Shown here one piece after another: positions 15,971 to 28,415 of a stretch of DNA of 63,257 nt. The stretch lies in assembly GCA_022712915.1 (NCBI GenBank), contig JAFLJQ010000019.1:1-63257 (forward strand), written 5' to 3'. Source of the stretch: Gammaproteobacteria bacterium. GTDB lineage: Bacteria > Pseudomonadota > Gammaproteobacteria > UBA6429 > Thiohalophilaceae. The position numbers and the translations under genes were made by a program. The notes under the pieces are model-generated. The model saw only the letters and a program-made list of their open reading frames with translations, was not told the origin of the DNA and searched no databases. Positions within the stretch are counted from its first letter, which is position 1; each line of letters starts with the position of its first letter.

Positions 15971-17230
15971 TTAATCCATATGACTGACAATGGCCTCGCC
16001 AAAGGCCGAGCAACTTAGCAACTTTGCCCCATTCATCAAGCGTTCCAGATCATAGGTCACGGTCTTGGCCTCAATAGCGCCTGACATCCCCTTAACAACC
16101 AAATCAGCGGCCTCTGTCCAACCCATATGACGTAACATCATCTCCGCTGAAAGAATGATTGAACCAGGATTGACCTGATCCTTACCCGCATACTTGGGAG
16201 CCGTGCCATGTGTAGCTTCAAACATAGCCACACTATCCGACAGGTTAGCACCCGGTGCGATACCGATACCGCCCACCTGAGCGGCAAGGGCATCAGAGAT
16301 ATAATCACCGTTCAAATTAAGAGTGGCGATGACATCATATTCTTCTGGACGCAGTAAAATTTGCTGTAAGAAGGCATCAGCAATGACATCTTTCACAACA
16401 ATTTCCTTACCCGTTTGTGGGTTTTTAAACTGACACCAAGGCCCACCATTAATCTCTTTGGCACCAAATTCTTTTTGAGCCAGTTCATAACCCCAGGCTT
16501 TAAACGCACCCTCGGTAAACTTCATGATATTACCCTTGTGTACCAGGGTCAGAGAAGAACGGTCATTATCGATAATATATTGAATAGCCTTGCGCACCAA
16601 ACGCTGTGTGCCCTCTTGCGAGACAGGTTTAATGCCAATGCCCGAGCTTTCAGGGAAACGGATCTTTGTTGTACCCATTTCTTTTTGCAAAAACTCAATA
16701 ATTTTTTTAACTTCCGGGGTACCCGCCGCCCATTCAATACCGGCATAAATATCTTCAGAATTTTCCCGGAAGATAATCATGTCCGTTTTTTCGGGTTCAC
16801 GTACAGGACTGGGTGTGCCGGTGTAGTAACGTACCGGTCTCAGGCAGACATATAGGTCAAGTTCCTGACGCAAAGTAACATTTAATGACCGAATCCCGCC
16901 ACCTACCGGGGTGGTTAAGGGCCCTTTAATAGCCACACCAAATTCACGTACCGCGTCCATTGTTTCTTTGGGCAACCAGACTTCCTTACCATAAATTTGA
17001 TTGGCCTTTTCGCCCGCATAGATTTCCATCCACTGAATGGCTTTTTGACCACCGTAGGCCTTTTCAACCGCAGCATTGGTCACACGTTGCATAACCGGAG
17101 TAATGTCCACCCCAATACCATCCCCTTCAATAAAGGGGATAATCGGTTTATCGGGGACATTAAGGGAGCCATCAGCATCGACAGTCACTTTTTGCCCATC
17201 GTTAGGCACAACAATCTTTTCGTATGGCAT
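15971..17230 (-). CDS. icd: Isocitrate dehydrogenase, NADP-dependent
   Basis: A 419-residue enzyme of the E. coli Icd type, converting isocitrate to 2-oxoglutarate with CO2 and NADPH. Signatures are [32 protein letters not shown] (with the regulatory Ser seen in E. coli-type IDH), [15 protein letters not shown], and [22 protein letters not shown]. The C-terminal half contains [14 protein letters not shown], with the Lys/Tyr pattern of NADP enzymes. It is transcribed away from rluE, as in E. coli. Confidence 0.96.
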   Translation of the reverse strand: MPYEKIVVPNDGQKVTVDADGSLNVPDKPIIPFIEGDGIGVDITPVMQRVTNAAVEKAYGGQKAIQWMEIYAGEKANQIYGKEVWLPKETMDAVREFGVAIKGPLTTPVGGGIRSLNVTLRQELDLYVCLRPVRYYTGTPSPVREPEKTDMIIFRENSEDIYAGIEWAAGTPEVKKIIEFLQKEMGTTKIRFPESSGIGIKPVSQEGTQRLVRKAIQYIIDNDRSSLTLVHKGNIMKFTEGAFKAWGYELAQKEFGAKEINGGPWCQFKNPQTGKEIVVKDVIADAFLQQILLRPEEYDVIATLNLNGDYISDALAAQVGGIGIAPGANLSDSVAMFEATHGTAPKYAGKDQVNPGSIILSAEMMLRHMGWTEAADLVVKGMSGAIEAKTVTYDLERLMNGAKLLSCSAFGEAIVSHMD

Positions 17231-17719
17231 AAATTTTACCTAGGTGGTGTATGAATAATCGAAATATTTTATCAGGTCTGTCTGACAGAAGAAAATGTCC
17301 GTTTAAATGAACTTTTCCCTGCATGAATTCTGTTTGGTATTATAGGTTAGTTTTAAGAAATCGGTTAAAAAACCACCATCAATGCCATGAAGCACGGATT
17401 TTAAATATTTGCTAACATCGCGTGCTATCGCTAGAAATAATCACCTACACGCGTTAATTAATATTTCAATTTGAAAACACAAAGACGACACAATTTACGC
17501 TTTTTGCCAAGCAACACAAAACAAGACCCACGAGGCCAATCCGCCACGTCTGACAATGTGATGGTTGATATTTAACCCCAATAATGCACTTCACTACGCG
17601 GGCCCTTTATTCCATGTTTAAAGCATGTTTATATAACGCTAATACATCATCAAATCAGAGTAAACTCATCCAAGATTATACTTTAAGAATAGAGTATAAT
17701 TTGTTGTTTGTAATAAAAA
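17231..17719. other. Divergent icd/rluE intergenic region, no gene seen
   Basis: The 489-bp AT-rich spacer carries the promoters of icd (minus) and of the rluE operon (plus). A TATAAT (17695-17700) lies 19 nt before the rluE ATG with no good -35. CTGTC-T-GACAG (near 17279) lies close to the icd start and could bind a regulator. CATGTTTA occurs twice near 17613-17632. No RNA gene or ORF is supported. Confidence 0.4.
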
Positions 17720-18361
17720 ATGTCTACAATAATCCTGTTTAACAAACCCTACGGCGTCCTAACTCAATTCCGTCAGGAAGAGGGGCAGATCAGCTTGGCT
17801 CAATACATTCAAATTCCAGGTGTCTACCCAGCAGGACGACTTGATAAAGATAGTGAAGGTCTGTTGATCCTCACCGATGATGGCCAACTACAACACCGTA
17901 TTGCCCATCCCAAACACAAATCAGCAAAAATCTACTGGGTACAAGTCGAAGGCATCCCTGATAATAATGCCCTTCAACAATTAGCCCTTGGCGTGGAGCT
18001 CAAAGACGGCATGACCCGACCGGCCACCGTAAAAATAATCCCCGAGCCTGATACCTGGCCACGAGATCCCCCCGTTCGTTATCGTGCTAATATCCCCACC
18101 TGCTGGTTGGAACTCACCATTACCGAAGGACGTAATCGACAGATTCGGCGCATGACCGCTGCCGTGGGATATCCGACACTCCGCCTGATCCGTCACCAAA
18201 TCGGCGACTGGTCTCTACAGGGTATTAACCCCGGAGAATGGAAACTTATCACCATTGCCGATACTATGCCGTCACGCAAACAAACCACAAAACACACAGA
18301 GAAAAAACACCTTGCAGGAAAACCTACACGTCACAGTCGCTGCAATCATCGAAAAAAATAA
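17720..18361 (+). CDS. rluE: 23S rRNA pseudouridine synthase, RluE/RsuA family
   Basis: A 213-residue protein. It begins [13 protein letters not shown] and carries the catalytic [17 protein letters not shown] (Asp nucleophile), then [14 protein letters not shown] and QIGDWSL. There is no N-terminal S4 domain, as in RluE, which modifies U2457 of 23S rRNA in E. coli. It heads rluE-nudJ-mnmA-hflD, the same gene set as in E. coli. The last ~35 residues are basic and lie beyond the conserved fold, overlapping the start of nudJ. No clear Shine-Dalgarno sequence precedes the ATG. Confidence 0.9.
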   Translation: MSTIILFNKPYGVLTQFRQEEGQISLAQYIQIPGVYPAGRLDKDSEGLLILTDDGQLQHRIAHPKHKSAKIYWVQVEGIPDNNALQQLALGVELKDGMTRPATVKIIPEPDTWPRDPPVRYRANIPTCWLELTITEGRNRQIRRMTAAVGYPTLRLIRHQIGDWSLQGINPGEWKLITIADTMPSRKQTTKHTEKKHLAGKPTRHSRCNHRKK

Positions 18362-18758
18362 CCGTTTTTTACTGGTTGAGGAATCGATCCAGAGACAGAC
18401 CGTTTATAATCAGCCCGCCGGTCATCTGGAAGAGGATGAAACGCTGCTTGAAGCCGTGATTAGGGAGACGCTGGAGGAAACCGCCTGGCACTTTACACCA
18501 GAGTTGATTACGGGCCTTTATCAATGGGTCCAGCCTGAAAGTAGACAGACCTTTATACGGGTCTGTTTTACAGGTCAACCTCAAAAACACGATCAAGAGC
18601 GTCAACTGGATACGGGTATCATTCGTACTGTATGGTTAAGCCGCCAGGAAATTGCGGCCAAACAAGAGCAGCTACGCAGTCCACTGGTACTCACCTGTAT
18701 CGATGACTACTTGCAAGGCCAGCGCTTCCCTTTGGAATTGATTAAACACATTATTTAA
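18312..18758 (+). CDS. nudJ: Nudix hydrolase NudJ (phosphatase for HMP-PP / nucleoside triphosphates)
   Basis: A Nudix-fold protein with box [20 protein letters not shown] (GX5EX7REUXEEXGU pattern, with Ala-Trp replacing the usual Gly-X end). The family homology begins at [13 protein letters not shown] at 18312 places five residues before that point, matching E. coli NudJ. The product is then 148 residues and the gene overlaps rluE by 50 nt. A longer form from 18255 is less likely. The C-terminus is complete. It sits 15 nt before mnmA. Confidence 0.85.
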   Translation: MQENLHVTVAAIIEKNNRFLLVEESIQRQTVYNQPAGHLEEDETLLEAVIRETLEETAWHFTPELITGLYQWVQPESRQTFIRVCFTGQPQKHDQERQLDTGIIRTVWLSRQEIAAKQEQLRSPLVLTCIDDYLQGQRFPLELIKHII

Positions 18759-18773
18759 TTTGAATTTTTAAGC

Positions 18774-19889
18774 ATGAGCAAATCACAGACTACCCAAAAA
18801 AATATCATTGTCGGCATGTCCGGTGGTGTAGATTCCTCAGTGACCGCCTTATTAATACAGCAGCAGGGACATGATGTTCGCGGCGTCTTCATGAAAAACT
18901 GGGAAGACGATGACACCGATGACTATTGCTCCGCTAAAGTCGATCTTGCCGATGCGGCAAAGGTTTGCAAACAACTGAATATCCCCATAAATGGGGTCAA
19001 TTTTGCGGATCAATACTGGGATCGGGTTTTTAATTATTTTCTCGAAGAGTACAAAGCGGGCCGTACCCCTAACCCCGATGTATTATGTAACAAGGAAATC
19101 AAATTTACGGCCTTTCTCGATTACGCAATACAACAAGGTGCCGAGTACATTGCGACGGGTCACTATGCGCGTATCACAGAACAAGATGGTGAATATTTTT
19201 TACTGCGAGGCAAAGATAGCAGCAAAGATCAAAGCTATTTTCTATACATGCTGTCACAACAACAACTGTCACGCAGCCTGTTCCCCGTGGGGGAACTGGA
19301 AAAGACAAAAGTTCGTGAACTGGCCGAACAGCACAAACTGGTCACCTTTAACAAAAAAGACAGCACCGGTATTTGTTTTATCGGTGAACGGAATTTTAAA
19401 GATTTTTTACAACGCTACCTGCCCGCCCAACCCGGCATAATCCAAACCCCTGAGGGCGATACCGTAGGCAAACATGATGGGCTAATGTATTACACCCTGG
19501 GCCAACGTCAGGGACTCGGGATTGGTGGGTTAAAAGATTTTGACAACCAACCCTGGTATGTGGCCGATAAGGATTTGGATAATAATATTTTGATCATTGT
19601 ACAGGGGCATGATCACCCGCTGCTATATAGTCAGTGGCTGGATGCCATTGACCTGCACTGGATCTCTGGCCTGGCCCCTCAAATCCCCTTTCAATGCACA
19701 GCCAAAACCCGTTATCGACAACAGGATGCCACCTGCCGCATCGAGTCCATCGTAGAGGGCCAATGTCATGTCACGTTTGATCAACCACAGTGGGCCGTCA
19801 CACCCGGTCAATCCGTGGTGTTTTACCTGGATGAAAAATGTCTGGGAGGTGGTATCATCCAACAAGCCGAACGGCATAACCACATATAA
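18774..19889 (+). CDS. mnmA: tRNA-specific 2-thiouridylase MnmA
   Basis: A 371-residue PP-loop enzyme: [14 protein letters not shown] binds [13 protein letters not shown] holds the first catalytic Cys and [15 protein letters not shown] the second. It thiolates U34 of Lys, Glu and Gln tRNAs using persulfide sulfur relayed by the Tus proteins (TusBCD-TusE). TusE/DsrC and TusBCD/DsrEFH are the same families as the dsr genes later in the window. Operon position between nudJ and hflD is standard. Confidence 0.97.
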   Translation: MSKSQTTQKNIIVGMSGGVDSSVTALLIQQQGHDVRGVFMKNWEDDDTDDYCSAKVDLADAAKVCKQLNIPINGVNFADQYWDRVFNYFLEEYKAGRTPNPDVLCNKEIKFTAFLDYAIQQGAEYIATGHYARITEQDGEYFLLRGKDSSKDQSYFLYMLSQQQLSRSLFPVGELEKTKVRELAEQHKLVTFNKKDSTGICFIGERNFKDFLQRYLPAQPGIIQTPEGDTVGKHDGLMYYTLGQRQGLGIGGLKDFDNQPWYVADKDLDNNILIIVQGHDHPLLYSQWLDAIDLHWISGLAPQIPFQCTAKTRYRQQDATCRIESIVEGQCHVTFDQPQWAVTPGQSVVFYLDEKCLGGGIIQQAERHNHI

Positions 19890-19904
19890 GTCCTCAAAAT
19901 AACT

Positions 19905-20522
19905 ATGGCATCACTTTCTGATAGAACCCTGGCCCTGGCAGGTCTTTTTCAAGCTGTCTCACTAGTACAGGATATTGCCACCACCGGCCATGCCGATAGC
20001 CATGATTTAGAGGTCTGCCTAAAAAGTATTTTGGAGCTAGAGCCTGATAACCTGAACACTATCTATGGTAATCATTCCAATCTTGCCACCGGCTTGCAAT
20101 TGATCATTAACCAACTGGGTACCGATAACAATCAACCCAATATCGACATCGCCCGCTATTCCATCAGCCTGTTGCACCTGGAGCATAAGTTGGCCAAACA
20201 GCCGCAAATGTTGGATCGTATCAGTGAGGGCGTAAACCGGGCCAAGGAGCAATTAGCGCACTTTCCCATCAGCCATGAAAACATTATCGCCAACCTGGCG
20301 GGGATCTATTCAGAGACCATTAGCTTGATGCCACCAAAAATCATGGTCGCAGGAGACAATCAATATCTGAACAATACCCATAATGCCAACCGTATACGCG
20401 CCTTACTATTATCAGGGATGCGTTCGGCAGTACTCTGGCGACAGCTCGGTGGCAGTCGCTGGCAATTATTGTTTCAACGCCACAAACTATGCAAAGAAGC
20501 AAAATGTATCCTGCAAAACTAA
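19905..20522 (+). CDS. hflD: High-frequency lysogenization protein HflD homologue
   Basis: The 205-residue protein is all-helical. Segments such as RTLALAGLFQAVSLVQDIA, SLLHLEHKLAKQ and LAGIYSETISLMPPKIMV are typical of HflD. The E. coli protein binds phage lambda CII at the membrane; its own housekeeping role is unclear. It follows mnmA by 15 nt. In E. coli the next gene is purB; here acnA intervenes. Confidence 0.92.
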   Translation: MASLSDRTLALAGLFQAVSLVQDIATTGHADSHDLEVCLKSILELEPDNLNTIYGNHSNLATGLQLIINQLGTDNNQPNIDIARYSISLLHLEHKLAKQPQMLDRISEGVNRAKEQLAHFPISHENIIANLAGIYSETISLMPPKIMVAGDNQYLNNTHNANRIRALLLSGMRSAVLWRQLGGSRWQLLFQRHKLCKEAKCILQN

Positions 20523-20610
20523 CAGGCCTTACCCGAAGCGGCCAAAATGTACATATAATAATAACGCCCCACTTTCGATTTAATGCAGAATAAGAACATT
20601 AGGAGAGCAC

Positions 20611-23274
20611 ATGGCTAACAGTTACAACGCACGCGCAACCTTATCCGTTAATGGCAAGAACCATGAAATCTACCGACTCGATGCCGTACCCGGTGCTGAG
20701 CAATTGCCTTTTTCACTCAAAATACTGTTAGAAAATCTGCTACGCCATGAAGATGATCTGAATGTTACCAAAGCAGATATCGAAGCCCTGGCCAACTGGA
20801 ACCCCAAAGCAGAACCCAGCAAGGAAATTGCCTTTACCCCTGCCCGTGTTTTGATGCAGGACTTTACCGGTGTTCCGGCCGTGGTCGATCTGGCCGCCAT
20901 GCGTGATGCCATGAAAAATCTCGGTGGCGACCCTAACAAAATTAACCCCCTGCAACCGGCTGAACTGGTTATCGACCACTCGGTTCAAGTCGATGCCTTC
21001 GGTAGTGCCGATGCCTTCGCCACCAATGAATCACTGGAATATCAGCGTAATCATGAGCGTTATAGCTTCCTGAAATGGGGCCAAAAAGCCTTCTCCAATT
21101 TCAAGGTCGTCCCTCCTGAAACCGGTATCGTGCATCAGGTCAATCTTGAATATCTGGCTCGCACCATCTTTGCCCAAGAAAACAACGGCGTCCTCCAGGC
21201 TTATCCCGATACGCTTGTCGGTACCGATTCGCATACCACCATGATCAACGGCCTTGGCGTGTTGGGCTGGGGTGTGGGCGGTATTGAGGCCGAGGCCGCC
21301 ATGCTGGGTCAGGCAATCTCTATGCTGATTCCACAAGTCGTGGGTTTTAAACTCAGTAGCAAACTACCAGAAGGCGCGACCGCCACCGACCTCGTGCTAA
21401 CCGTCGTCGAAATGCTGCGTAAGCACGGTGTCGTGGGTAAATTTGTCGAATTCTATGGCCCCGGTCTGGATCATCTGCCTCTGGCAGATCGTGCCACCCT
21501 GGCCAATATGGCACCGGAATACGGTGCCACCTGCGGTATCTTCCCCATCGATGATGAAACGTTGAACTACCTGCACCTGAGTGGCCGAGATGAAGAAAAT
21601 ATTGCCCTCATTGAAGCCTATAGCAAGGAACAAGGCCTATTCCGTACCGCAGAGCAGCCTGAAATCAAATACAGCTCAAGTCTGGAACTGGATATCTCCA
21701 CCGTAGTGCCTAGCCTGGCAGGCCCCAAGCGGCCTCAGGATCGCGTGCCGTTATCAAAATCCATGAGTATGTTCACTGATGCTTGCCAGGCCCTCAAAAA
21801 AGAGCGCAATGTTGCGGGTAAAGGTCCTATTAGTATCCATATCAACGGTCAATCCATTGAGTTGAATGATGGTGCCGTGGTCATTGCGGCCATTACTTCC
21901 TGCACAAATACCTCCAACCCCACGGTCATGTTAGCAGCAGGCCTGGTAGCGAAAAAGGCTGTAGAACTCGGCCTGTCAAGCCAACCCTGGGTCAAGACCT
22001 CACTCGGCCCAGGCTCTAAAGTGGTCACGGAATATCTGGAAAAAGCCAAGGTTATCGATCCTCTCAATCAGTTAGGTTTTAATGTCGTCGGTTACGGCTG
22101 TACCACCTGCATCGGTAACTCCGGCCCCCTGCCAAAGGAAGTCAGCAAGGCCATCGCCGATGGCGACTTGACCGTCTGTTCCGTGTTGTCCGGCAACCGT
22201 AACTTTGAAGGCCGAGTCCATGCCGAGGTTCGCATGAATTACCTCGCCTCACCGCCTCTGGTCGTGGCCTACGCCATTGCAGGTCGCATGGATATCGACC
22301 TGTATAAAGAACCGCTGGCCCAGGACAAAGACGGTCATGATGTTTACCTGAAAGACATCTGGCCGACCCAAAAAGAATTACAAGATATCGTTATGCAAAC
22401 CGTCACCCGCGAACAGTTTACATCCTCATATCAGGATGTCTTCGCCGGTAACAAACGCTGGCGTGAATTGAAGTCTCCAGCCGAACAACTCTTTACCTGG
22501 GATAAAGATTCCACCTATGTACAGAATCCACCCTACTTTGAAAACATGTCAAAAGACATCAGTGAAGTATCTGACATAAAGGCAGCCCGCTGCCTTGCTG
22601 TGTTGGGCGATTCGATCACCACCGACCACATATCACCCGCTGGGGCCATCAAGGCTGACGGCCCGGCAGGTAAATATCTGGTCGAACATGGTGTACAACC
22701 GGCCGATTTCAACTCCTACGGTTCACGCCGAGGTAATCATGAAATCATGATGCGCGGCACCTTCGCCAATATTCGCCTGCGTAATTTGCTAGCTCCCGGC
22801 ACGGAGGGTGGCATCACCTTGCACATACCCGATGGCGCACAAACCTCTATCTATGAGGCCGCCATGCAATACCGTGACGAAGGTATCGCCTCTATCATTC
22901 TCGCGGGTAAAGAATACGGCTCCGGTTCATCCCGTGACTGGGCAGCAAAAGGCCCCCGCCTATTGGGTGTACAGGCTGTAATTGCCGAAAGTTATGAACG
23001 TATCCATCGCACCAATCTAGTTTGTATGGGCATATTACCCCTGCAATTCATGGAAGGTGAGAGCGTAGCCTCACTGGGTCTTACCGGTCACGAAAGTTTT
23101 GATTTCACGGGCATTGATGATGGCTCAGCCAAGCAATTGGAGGTCACCGCCACGGCTAAGGATGGCAGCAGCAAAACTATCCAGGTTCGTGTGCGTATCG
23201 ATACCCCTGCCGAAGTGGAATATTATCGCCATGGCGGCATCCTGCATTACGTCTTGCGCCAACTGGCTGCATAA
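20611..23274 (+). CDS. acnA: Aconitate hydratase AcnA
   Basis: An 887-residue aconitase A, isomerizing citrate and isocitrate. The [4Fe-4S] cluster cysteines are in [10 protein letters not shown] and [13 protein letters not shown]. Substrate-site segments include [20 protein letters not shown] and [13 protein letters not shown], with the swivelling C-terminal domain intact. A good Shine-Dalgarno sequence (TTAGGAGA) precedes the ATG. It lies between hflD and purB, which are adjacent in E. coli. Together with icd it supplies two consecutive TCA steps in this window. Confidence 0.97.
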   Translation: MANSYNARATLSVNGKNHEIYRLDAVPGAEQLPFSLKILLENLLRHEDDLNVTKADIEALANWNPKAEPSKEIAFTPARVLMQDFTGVPAVVDLAAMRDAMKNLGGDPNKINPLQPAELVIDHSVQVDAFGSADAFATNESLEYQRNHERYSFLKWGQKAFSNFKVVPPETGIVHQVNLEYLARTIFAQENNGVLQAYPDTLVGTDSHTTMINGLGVLGWGVGGIEAEAAMLGQAISMLIPQVVGFKLSSKLPEGATATDLVLTVVEMLRKHGVVGKFVEFYGPGLDHLPLADRATLANMAPEYGATCGIFPIDDETLNYLHLSGRDEENIALIEAYSKEQGLFRTAEQPEIKYSSSLELDISTVVPSLAGPKRPQDRVPLSKSMSMFTDACQALKKERNVAGKGPISIHINGQSIELNDGAVVIAAITSCTNTSNPTVMLAAGLVAKKAVELGLSSQPWVKTSLGPGSKVVTEYLEKAKVIDPLNQLGFNVVGYGCTTCIGNSGPLPKEVSKAIADGDLTVCSVLSGNRNFEGRVHAEVRMNYLASPPLVVAYAIAGRMDIDLYKEPLAQDKDGHDVYLKDIWPTQKELQDIVMQTVTREQFTSSYQDVFAGNKRWRELKSPAEQLFTWDKDSTYVQNPPYFENMSKDISEVSDIKAARCLAVLGDSITTDHISPAGAIKADGPAGKYLVEHGVQPADFNSYGSRRGNHEIMMRGTFANIRLRNLLAPGTEGGITLHIPDGAQTSIYEAAMQYRDEGIASIILAGKEYGSGSSRDWAAKGPRLLGVQAVIAESYERIHRTNLVCMGILPLQFMEGESVASLGLTGHESFDFTGIDDGSAKQLEVTATAKDGSSKTIQVRVRIDTPAEVEYYRHGGILHYVLRQLAA

Positions 23275-23302
23275 CCCATTTATACTTAAGCCTTTTTGCC
23301 CC

Positions 23303-23332
23303 ATCCCAAACCGTGATCAAACGGTTTGGGAT
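23303..23332. terminator. Strong hairpin downstream of acnA
   Basis: ATCCCAAACCGT (23303-23314) and ACGGTTTGGGAT (23321-23332) form a perfect 12-bp stem with a 6-nt loop, starting 29 nt after the acnA stop. No T-tract follows, so it may protect the 3' end of the mRNA or pause polymerase rather than terminate by itself. Confidence 0.6.
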
Positions 23333-23420
23333 ACATATCACCTTTCGCTTAAAAAAATTAAAGCACCTCCCTACCTAGCCGATAGATTTCAATGAGTCTT
23401 GCTATATTAATCTCGACATA

Positions 23421-23627
23421 ATGGGGAATCAAAACGTGAACAAAGAGAAATTCGGCCCGACCATCGGATCCCATCTGGGCAAACCAATCTACAAAACCAT
23501 CATCAATGAAGGCATTCAGTATATCTTCGACCGTATAGCAGAATGCGATCTTGATGGCTGCCCCTTGCAGCAACTTGATAAGAATGAAGTTATGTTAAAA
23601 TCAGGATTAATTTATAAGCAATTCTGA
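23421..23627 (+). CDS. Conserved-looking small hypothetical protein
   Basis: A 68-residue soluble protein (KFGPTIGSHLGKPIY, QYIFDRIAECDLDGCPLQQL, VMLKSGLIYKQF). The sequence looks like a real folded miniprotein, with two Cys and balanced charge. The ATG at 23421 lacks a Shine-Dalgarno sequence. A GTG at 23436, preceded by GGGGA at 8 nt, would give 63 residues and may be the true start. A terminator-like hairpin follows. I do not recognize the family. Confidence 0.6.
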   Translation: MGNQNVNKEKFGPTIGSHLGKPIYKTIINEGIQYIFDRIAECDLDGCPLQQLDKNEVMLKSGLIYKQF

Positions 23628-23648
23628 CTTTCAACTATCCATCCAAAT

Positions 23649-23683
23649 AAGGGTCGGAATAACGCCATCTCCGGCCCCTTTTT
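23649..23683 (+). terminator. Terminator-like hairpin after the small hypothetical gene
   Basis: AAGGGTCGGA and TCCGGCCCCTT pair with one bulge or mismatch around an 11-nt loop and end in TTTTT. It lies between convergent genes. Confidence 0.6.
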
Positions 23684-23705
23684 ATGGCTTTACGACTCAC
23701 TAAAA

Positions 23706-24278
23706 CTAGAGTTGTGCAATAATTAAAAAAACGATACTACTACCATCAACCACATGACTATCTTTTTTTGATTCATATTCAATAAGGGTCAACCTGATAC
23801 CCCACAAAAATCTTTTATTCTTTATAAAATCAATTTCCATTAACCCTCCAAGGGCATTATTATATTTTTCCCCGATATTTCCAGCATGACCTGAACCTTG
23901 AAGATTGGGTGATAAATGATACGTTACACCCATCCCAACTCGAATCCCGGTCATCCGATAAAATATTAAGCCATTTAATGGGTAGCGTACCCAACTGATG
24001 TTGACATCCTGATCGTATTTGGCATCTGATTTAATACCAAAAGTAAGTTGAGTTTCCCAGGATGAAGAGAGTTGATACAAACGACCAAAGCCAAATGAAA
24101 ACAATTCACCCGCCTTCATCGTGTCCTTGTCACCATTATCATATGATTCGTAAATCAGCTCATCGCCACCGAAATGGACACCCATTTCAATAATAGTATC
24201 CGCTGATACAGATTGTGGTGTTAACAGGTGCGCGGATATCACCATGACACTAACCAGAATGGCGTATTTATAATTCAT
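23706..24278 (-). CDS. Predicted outer-membrane beta-barrel protein
   Basis: A 190-residue exported protein with a cleavable signal peptide (cleavage after SVSA, before DTIIEMG). The mature part alternates polar and aromatic/hydrophobic residues in short strands (FSFGFGRLYQL, WETQLTFGI, RVGMGVTYHLSP, FLWGIRLTLIEYES, IVFLIIAQL). This suggests an eight-stranded barrel of the OmpW/OprF-N type. The C-terminus ends in Leu rather than the usual Phe. No motif allows a narrower name. Confidence 0.65.
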   Translation of the reverse strand: MNYKYAILVSVMVISAHLLTPQSVSADTIIEMGVHFGGDELIYESYDNGDKDTMKAGELFSFGFGRLYQLSSSWETQLTFGIKSDAKYDQDVNISWVRYPLNGLIFYRMTGIRVGMGVTYHLSPNLQGSGHAGNIGEKYNNALGGLMEIDFIKNKRFLWGIRLTLIEYESKKDSHVVDGSSIVFLIIAQL

Positions 24279-24504
24279 TATTTTCCTGCTAAGTTAATTC
24301 CATCATATTCTTAAATAACTATTCCAAACAGACTATCCACTCTACCGGTCAAAATCCAATGCTAAGTTCCTCAACTTAAGCCTTTATACTGATACAAGGC
24401 AATGGTAAGACTGAAATTATAAATGCATGATTTAGGTGAATCAAAGGGTCATCAGAGGACCTGAATTTATGCATATAGAGCAAGGGGGCCAAAATGGTAT
24501 ATGA

Positions 24505-25902
<1,398 letters not shown>

Positions 25903-25923
25903 CACTCTATATTCTCTATATTA

Positions 25924-26985
25924 ATGAACACAAATGCAGACATATTATTTTTCGACAAAGACTGTCCACTGGATGCTGTGGTCAGTCTTGCTGAACCGCG
26001 TGACGTCAGAGGCCTGAATGGTGCCTTCCTTTCTATCCTAAAAGAGCACATTCCTCATCGGGCTGTTAGAGTTTACGAAATCGTAAATGATTTTTATACT
26101 GCATCTGCACAGATTGACTCTGATGGTCAGATCCTCAAAGAAATTTTAAACACCCAAGAAAATAATTCTGCCGTTAAACTTGAATTTAATGAACCAGATG
26201 TGCAGCAATGTATCACTGAAAAGCTACCTATTACTGGCCAATCATCCAATAGCGGACTAGAACGTACCATTTTTCCTATACTCGGCTTGCCTAAACCATT
26301 GGGTTTACTGGTAATAGAAGGCAAAGTTGATGATAGTTGTAAAAACTTTCTCGATCCCCTGCTTCGAATTTATGCAAGTCATGCCTTCATCCTCAACAAA
26401 AATGAACATGATAGCCTTACTGGACTATTCAATCGCCATGTAATGGAAACCAAACTTAATCAAATCTATCATAGTCAGGAAAAGGGCAAGCGCAAAAGTG
26501 ATGTTCAGGAACAGACATGGTGTATTGGTTTACTTGATATCGATCACTTTAAGATGATCAATGATCAACATGGACACTTATTTGGTGATGAGGTGCTGAT
26601 CATATTTAGTCGTTTATTACAACGCTCTTTCCGTGATGATGACATGCTATTCCGCTATGGCGGTGAAGAGTTTCTGGTTGCTCTGAGAAATGTGGATCTG
26701 GATAAGGCTCAGATGACACTAAATCGATTTCGAGAATCGGTTGAGATAGCCACTTTCTCAAAAATTAAACAAGTCACCGTCAGTATCGGTTTTGCTGCTC
26801 TAGATACAACAGTGTCATTACAGACCATTATAGAGCATGCTGACCGTGCACTTTATTACTCTAAATATCAGGGGCGCAATCAAACCAATTGTTATGAGCA
26901 GCTACTGCAAAGAGGATTGGTTGAAGATAATGGCGTAATGAATGATAATATCAAGATTTTTCCACAACAAAAGAATATAAATTAG
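25924..26985 (+). CDS. Diguanylate cyclase (GGDEF domain) with an unidentified N-terminal domain
   Basis: A 353-residue protein making c-di-GMP from two GTP. The catalytic signature is GGEEF (246-250), with DIDHFKMINDQHGHLFGDE upstream. An RxxD product-inhibition site (RDDD, 237-240) lies five residues before the signature, so feedback control is expected. The N-terminal ~155 residues resemble a GAF-like sensory fold by alternation of strands, but I cannot assign it. No TM segment is present. It starts 21 nt after purB. Its product could act on the PilZ protein at 11.1 kb. Confidence 0.9.
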   Translation: MNTNADILFFDKDCPLDAVVSLAEPRDVRGLNGAFLSILKEHIPHRAVRVYEIVNDFYTASAQIDSDGQILKEILNTQENNSAVKLEFNEPDVQQCITEKLPITGQSSNSGLERTIFPILGLPKPLGLLVIEGKVDDSCKNFLDPLLRIYASHAFILNKNEHDSLTGLFNRHVMETKLNQIYHSQEKGKRKSDVQEQTWCIGLLDIDHFKMINDQHGHLFGDEVLIIFSRLLQRSFRDDDMLFRYGGEEFLVALRNVDLDKAQMTLNRFRESVEIATFSKIKQVTVSIGFAALDTTVSLQTIIEHADRALYYSKYQGRNQTNCYEQLLQRGLVEDNGVMNDNIKIFPQQKNIN

Positions 26986-27088
26986 TCTAGATTCAGCACA
27001 AAATGCCGTTTGCTATTATCCCCCCCCTGGATCGAACTTGTGGATTTCCCGGCTAGTCAAAAAGGCAGCCACTCTATAATTTACCCAA

Positions 27089-27601
27089 ATGGCTGATTTC
27101 AAAAAACTTGTACTGGGTGAACATGACCAGGATGTTGAGTTATCGACTTCTCAAGATAATGCCGATGCAACTCATGCGCTGATATCACAAGCCAGACGCA
27201 GTATTGATATTTATACACATGAACTGGATCCAAAGGTATACAATCAGTCTCGCTGCGTAGAGGCACTAAAATCGTTTATATTGAATAATACCTCAGCCCG
27301 AATCCGCATATTGATACGTAACCCAGATCGCACAATTAAATCAGAACATCGTCTCATTAACCTGGCTAGGCATTTAAGTAGCTATATTGCAATACGCGTC
27401 GTACATGAAGACTATACCAGCCTGACAGACGTATTTCTGCTGGTGGATCAACGTGGTATCCTTCACTTACTACAAGGTGATCGTTATGATGGCCGATGTA
27501 ATTTTAACAATCCACGCCAAGCTGTTAGACTCAATCATCGTTTTAGTGAGATCTGGAACCATAGTACGGAGATTGCCGATTTTCGGTATATTCATATTTA
27601 A
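27089..27601 (+). CDS. Phospholipase D-like fold protein of unknown function
   Basis: A 170-residue soluble protein. A beta-strand/turn pattern (SQARRSIDIYTHELDPKVYN, SARIRILIRNPDRTIKSEHR, FLLVDQRGILHLLQGDRYDG) resembles PLD-like proteins of unknown function in gammaproteobacteria. A full HKD motif is absent, so catalysis is doubtful. It ends one base before the ATG of the secretin-like protein, implying a shared operon. Confidence 0.55.
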   Translation: MADFKKLVLGEHDQDVELSTSQDNADATHALISQARRSIDIYTHELDPKVYNQSRCVEALKSFILNNTSARIRILIRNPDRTIKSEHRLINLARHLSSYIAIRVVHEDYTSLTDVFLLVDQRGILHLLQGDRYDGRCNFNNPRQAVRLNHRFSEIWNHSTEIADFRYIHI

Positions 27602-27602
27602 C

Positions 27603-28415
27603 ATGACGAAATCAATTAAACAGATTCTTTACCTGCTGCTATTAATCACTATTAGCACACAAACATTGGCAGAGCAGGAAACCCTATCTACTTATACTAT
27701 TCAACTTAATTCTCGCCAGGCAGAAGATGTTATACCCTTAATACAACCCTTCTTACATCCAGAGGGGGTAATAACAGGTGAGGGTTATAAAATACTGCTT
27801 AAAACATCAGACAAAAACTACCGTGATCTACTACAGTTTGTTGCCGAACTCGATGTGTCCTTGCGACAGTTACGTGTCTCGGTCACCGTTGATCGCGAAC
27901 TGGCCCTGACAGAAAACCGGGCACTAAGCACTACCACAAGCAAAACTGGTTCTGCAAATATTTTAACGAATTCTACAAGCAAACTCTATGGGACAGGCCG
28001 GCGTGACAAATCTGACTTGACCCAACAAGTACAGGTATTGGAAGGAAAATGGGCCAATGTCAATACAGGTGAATCAGTCCCTGTCGGACAACGAACCCGT
28101 AATCCTGATGGCACCATTACTGAAAGTGTTAGCTATAAATCTATTACTAGTGGTTTTCAGGTATTACCGAGAATCAATGGTGAACAGGTTAATCTGTTTA
28201 TTCTCCCACAACTGAATTCAAAAAGTAAAGAAGGTGGTGGTCGAGTCCAAACCCGTAGCGCCGAAACAACCGTCACAGGTAAACTTAACCAGTGGATTTT
28301 AATCGGAGGCACAGCCGAAGTAGTAATCAATCAGCCGGGTTCACGTATTTACGCCACTGAAAGGCGTAAAGAATCCCATAATCAAATATTTGTGAAAGTT
28401 GAAGTAATTCAATGA
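27603..28415 (+). CDS. Periplasmic secretin N-domain-like protein
   Basis: A 270-residue exported protein. The signal peptide (MTKSIKQILYLLLLITISTQ, cleaved after TLA) is followed by an N1-like fold (YTIQLNSRQAEDVIPLIQPF, GYKILLKTSDKNYRDLLQFV, AELDVSLRQLRVSVTV) typical of secretin subdomains that pack into rings. The rest is Ser/Thr-rich with a beta-strand pattern similar to the start of a secretin domain, but it lacks the full outer-membrane pore. It overlaps the M61 peptidase gene by 4 nt. A pilus or type II secretion accessory role is possible. Confidence 0.62.
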   Translation: MTKSIKQILYLLLLITISTQTLAEQETLSTYTIQLNSRQAEDVIPLIQPFLHPEGVITGEGYKILLKTSDKNYRDLLQFVAELDVSLRQLRVSVTVDRELALTENRALSTTTSKTGSANILTNSTSKLYGTGRRDKSDLTQQVQVLEGKWANVNTGESVPVGQRTRNPDGTITESVSYKSITSGFQVLPRINGEQVNLFILPQLNSKSKEGGGRVQTRSAETTVTGKLNQWILIGGTAEVVINQPGSRIYATERRKESHNQIFVKVEVIQ

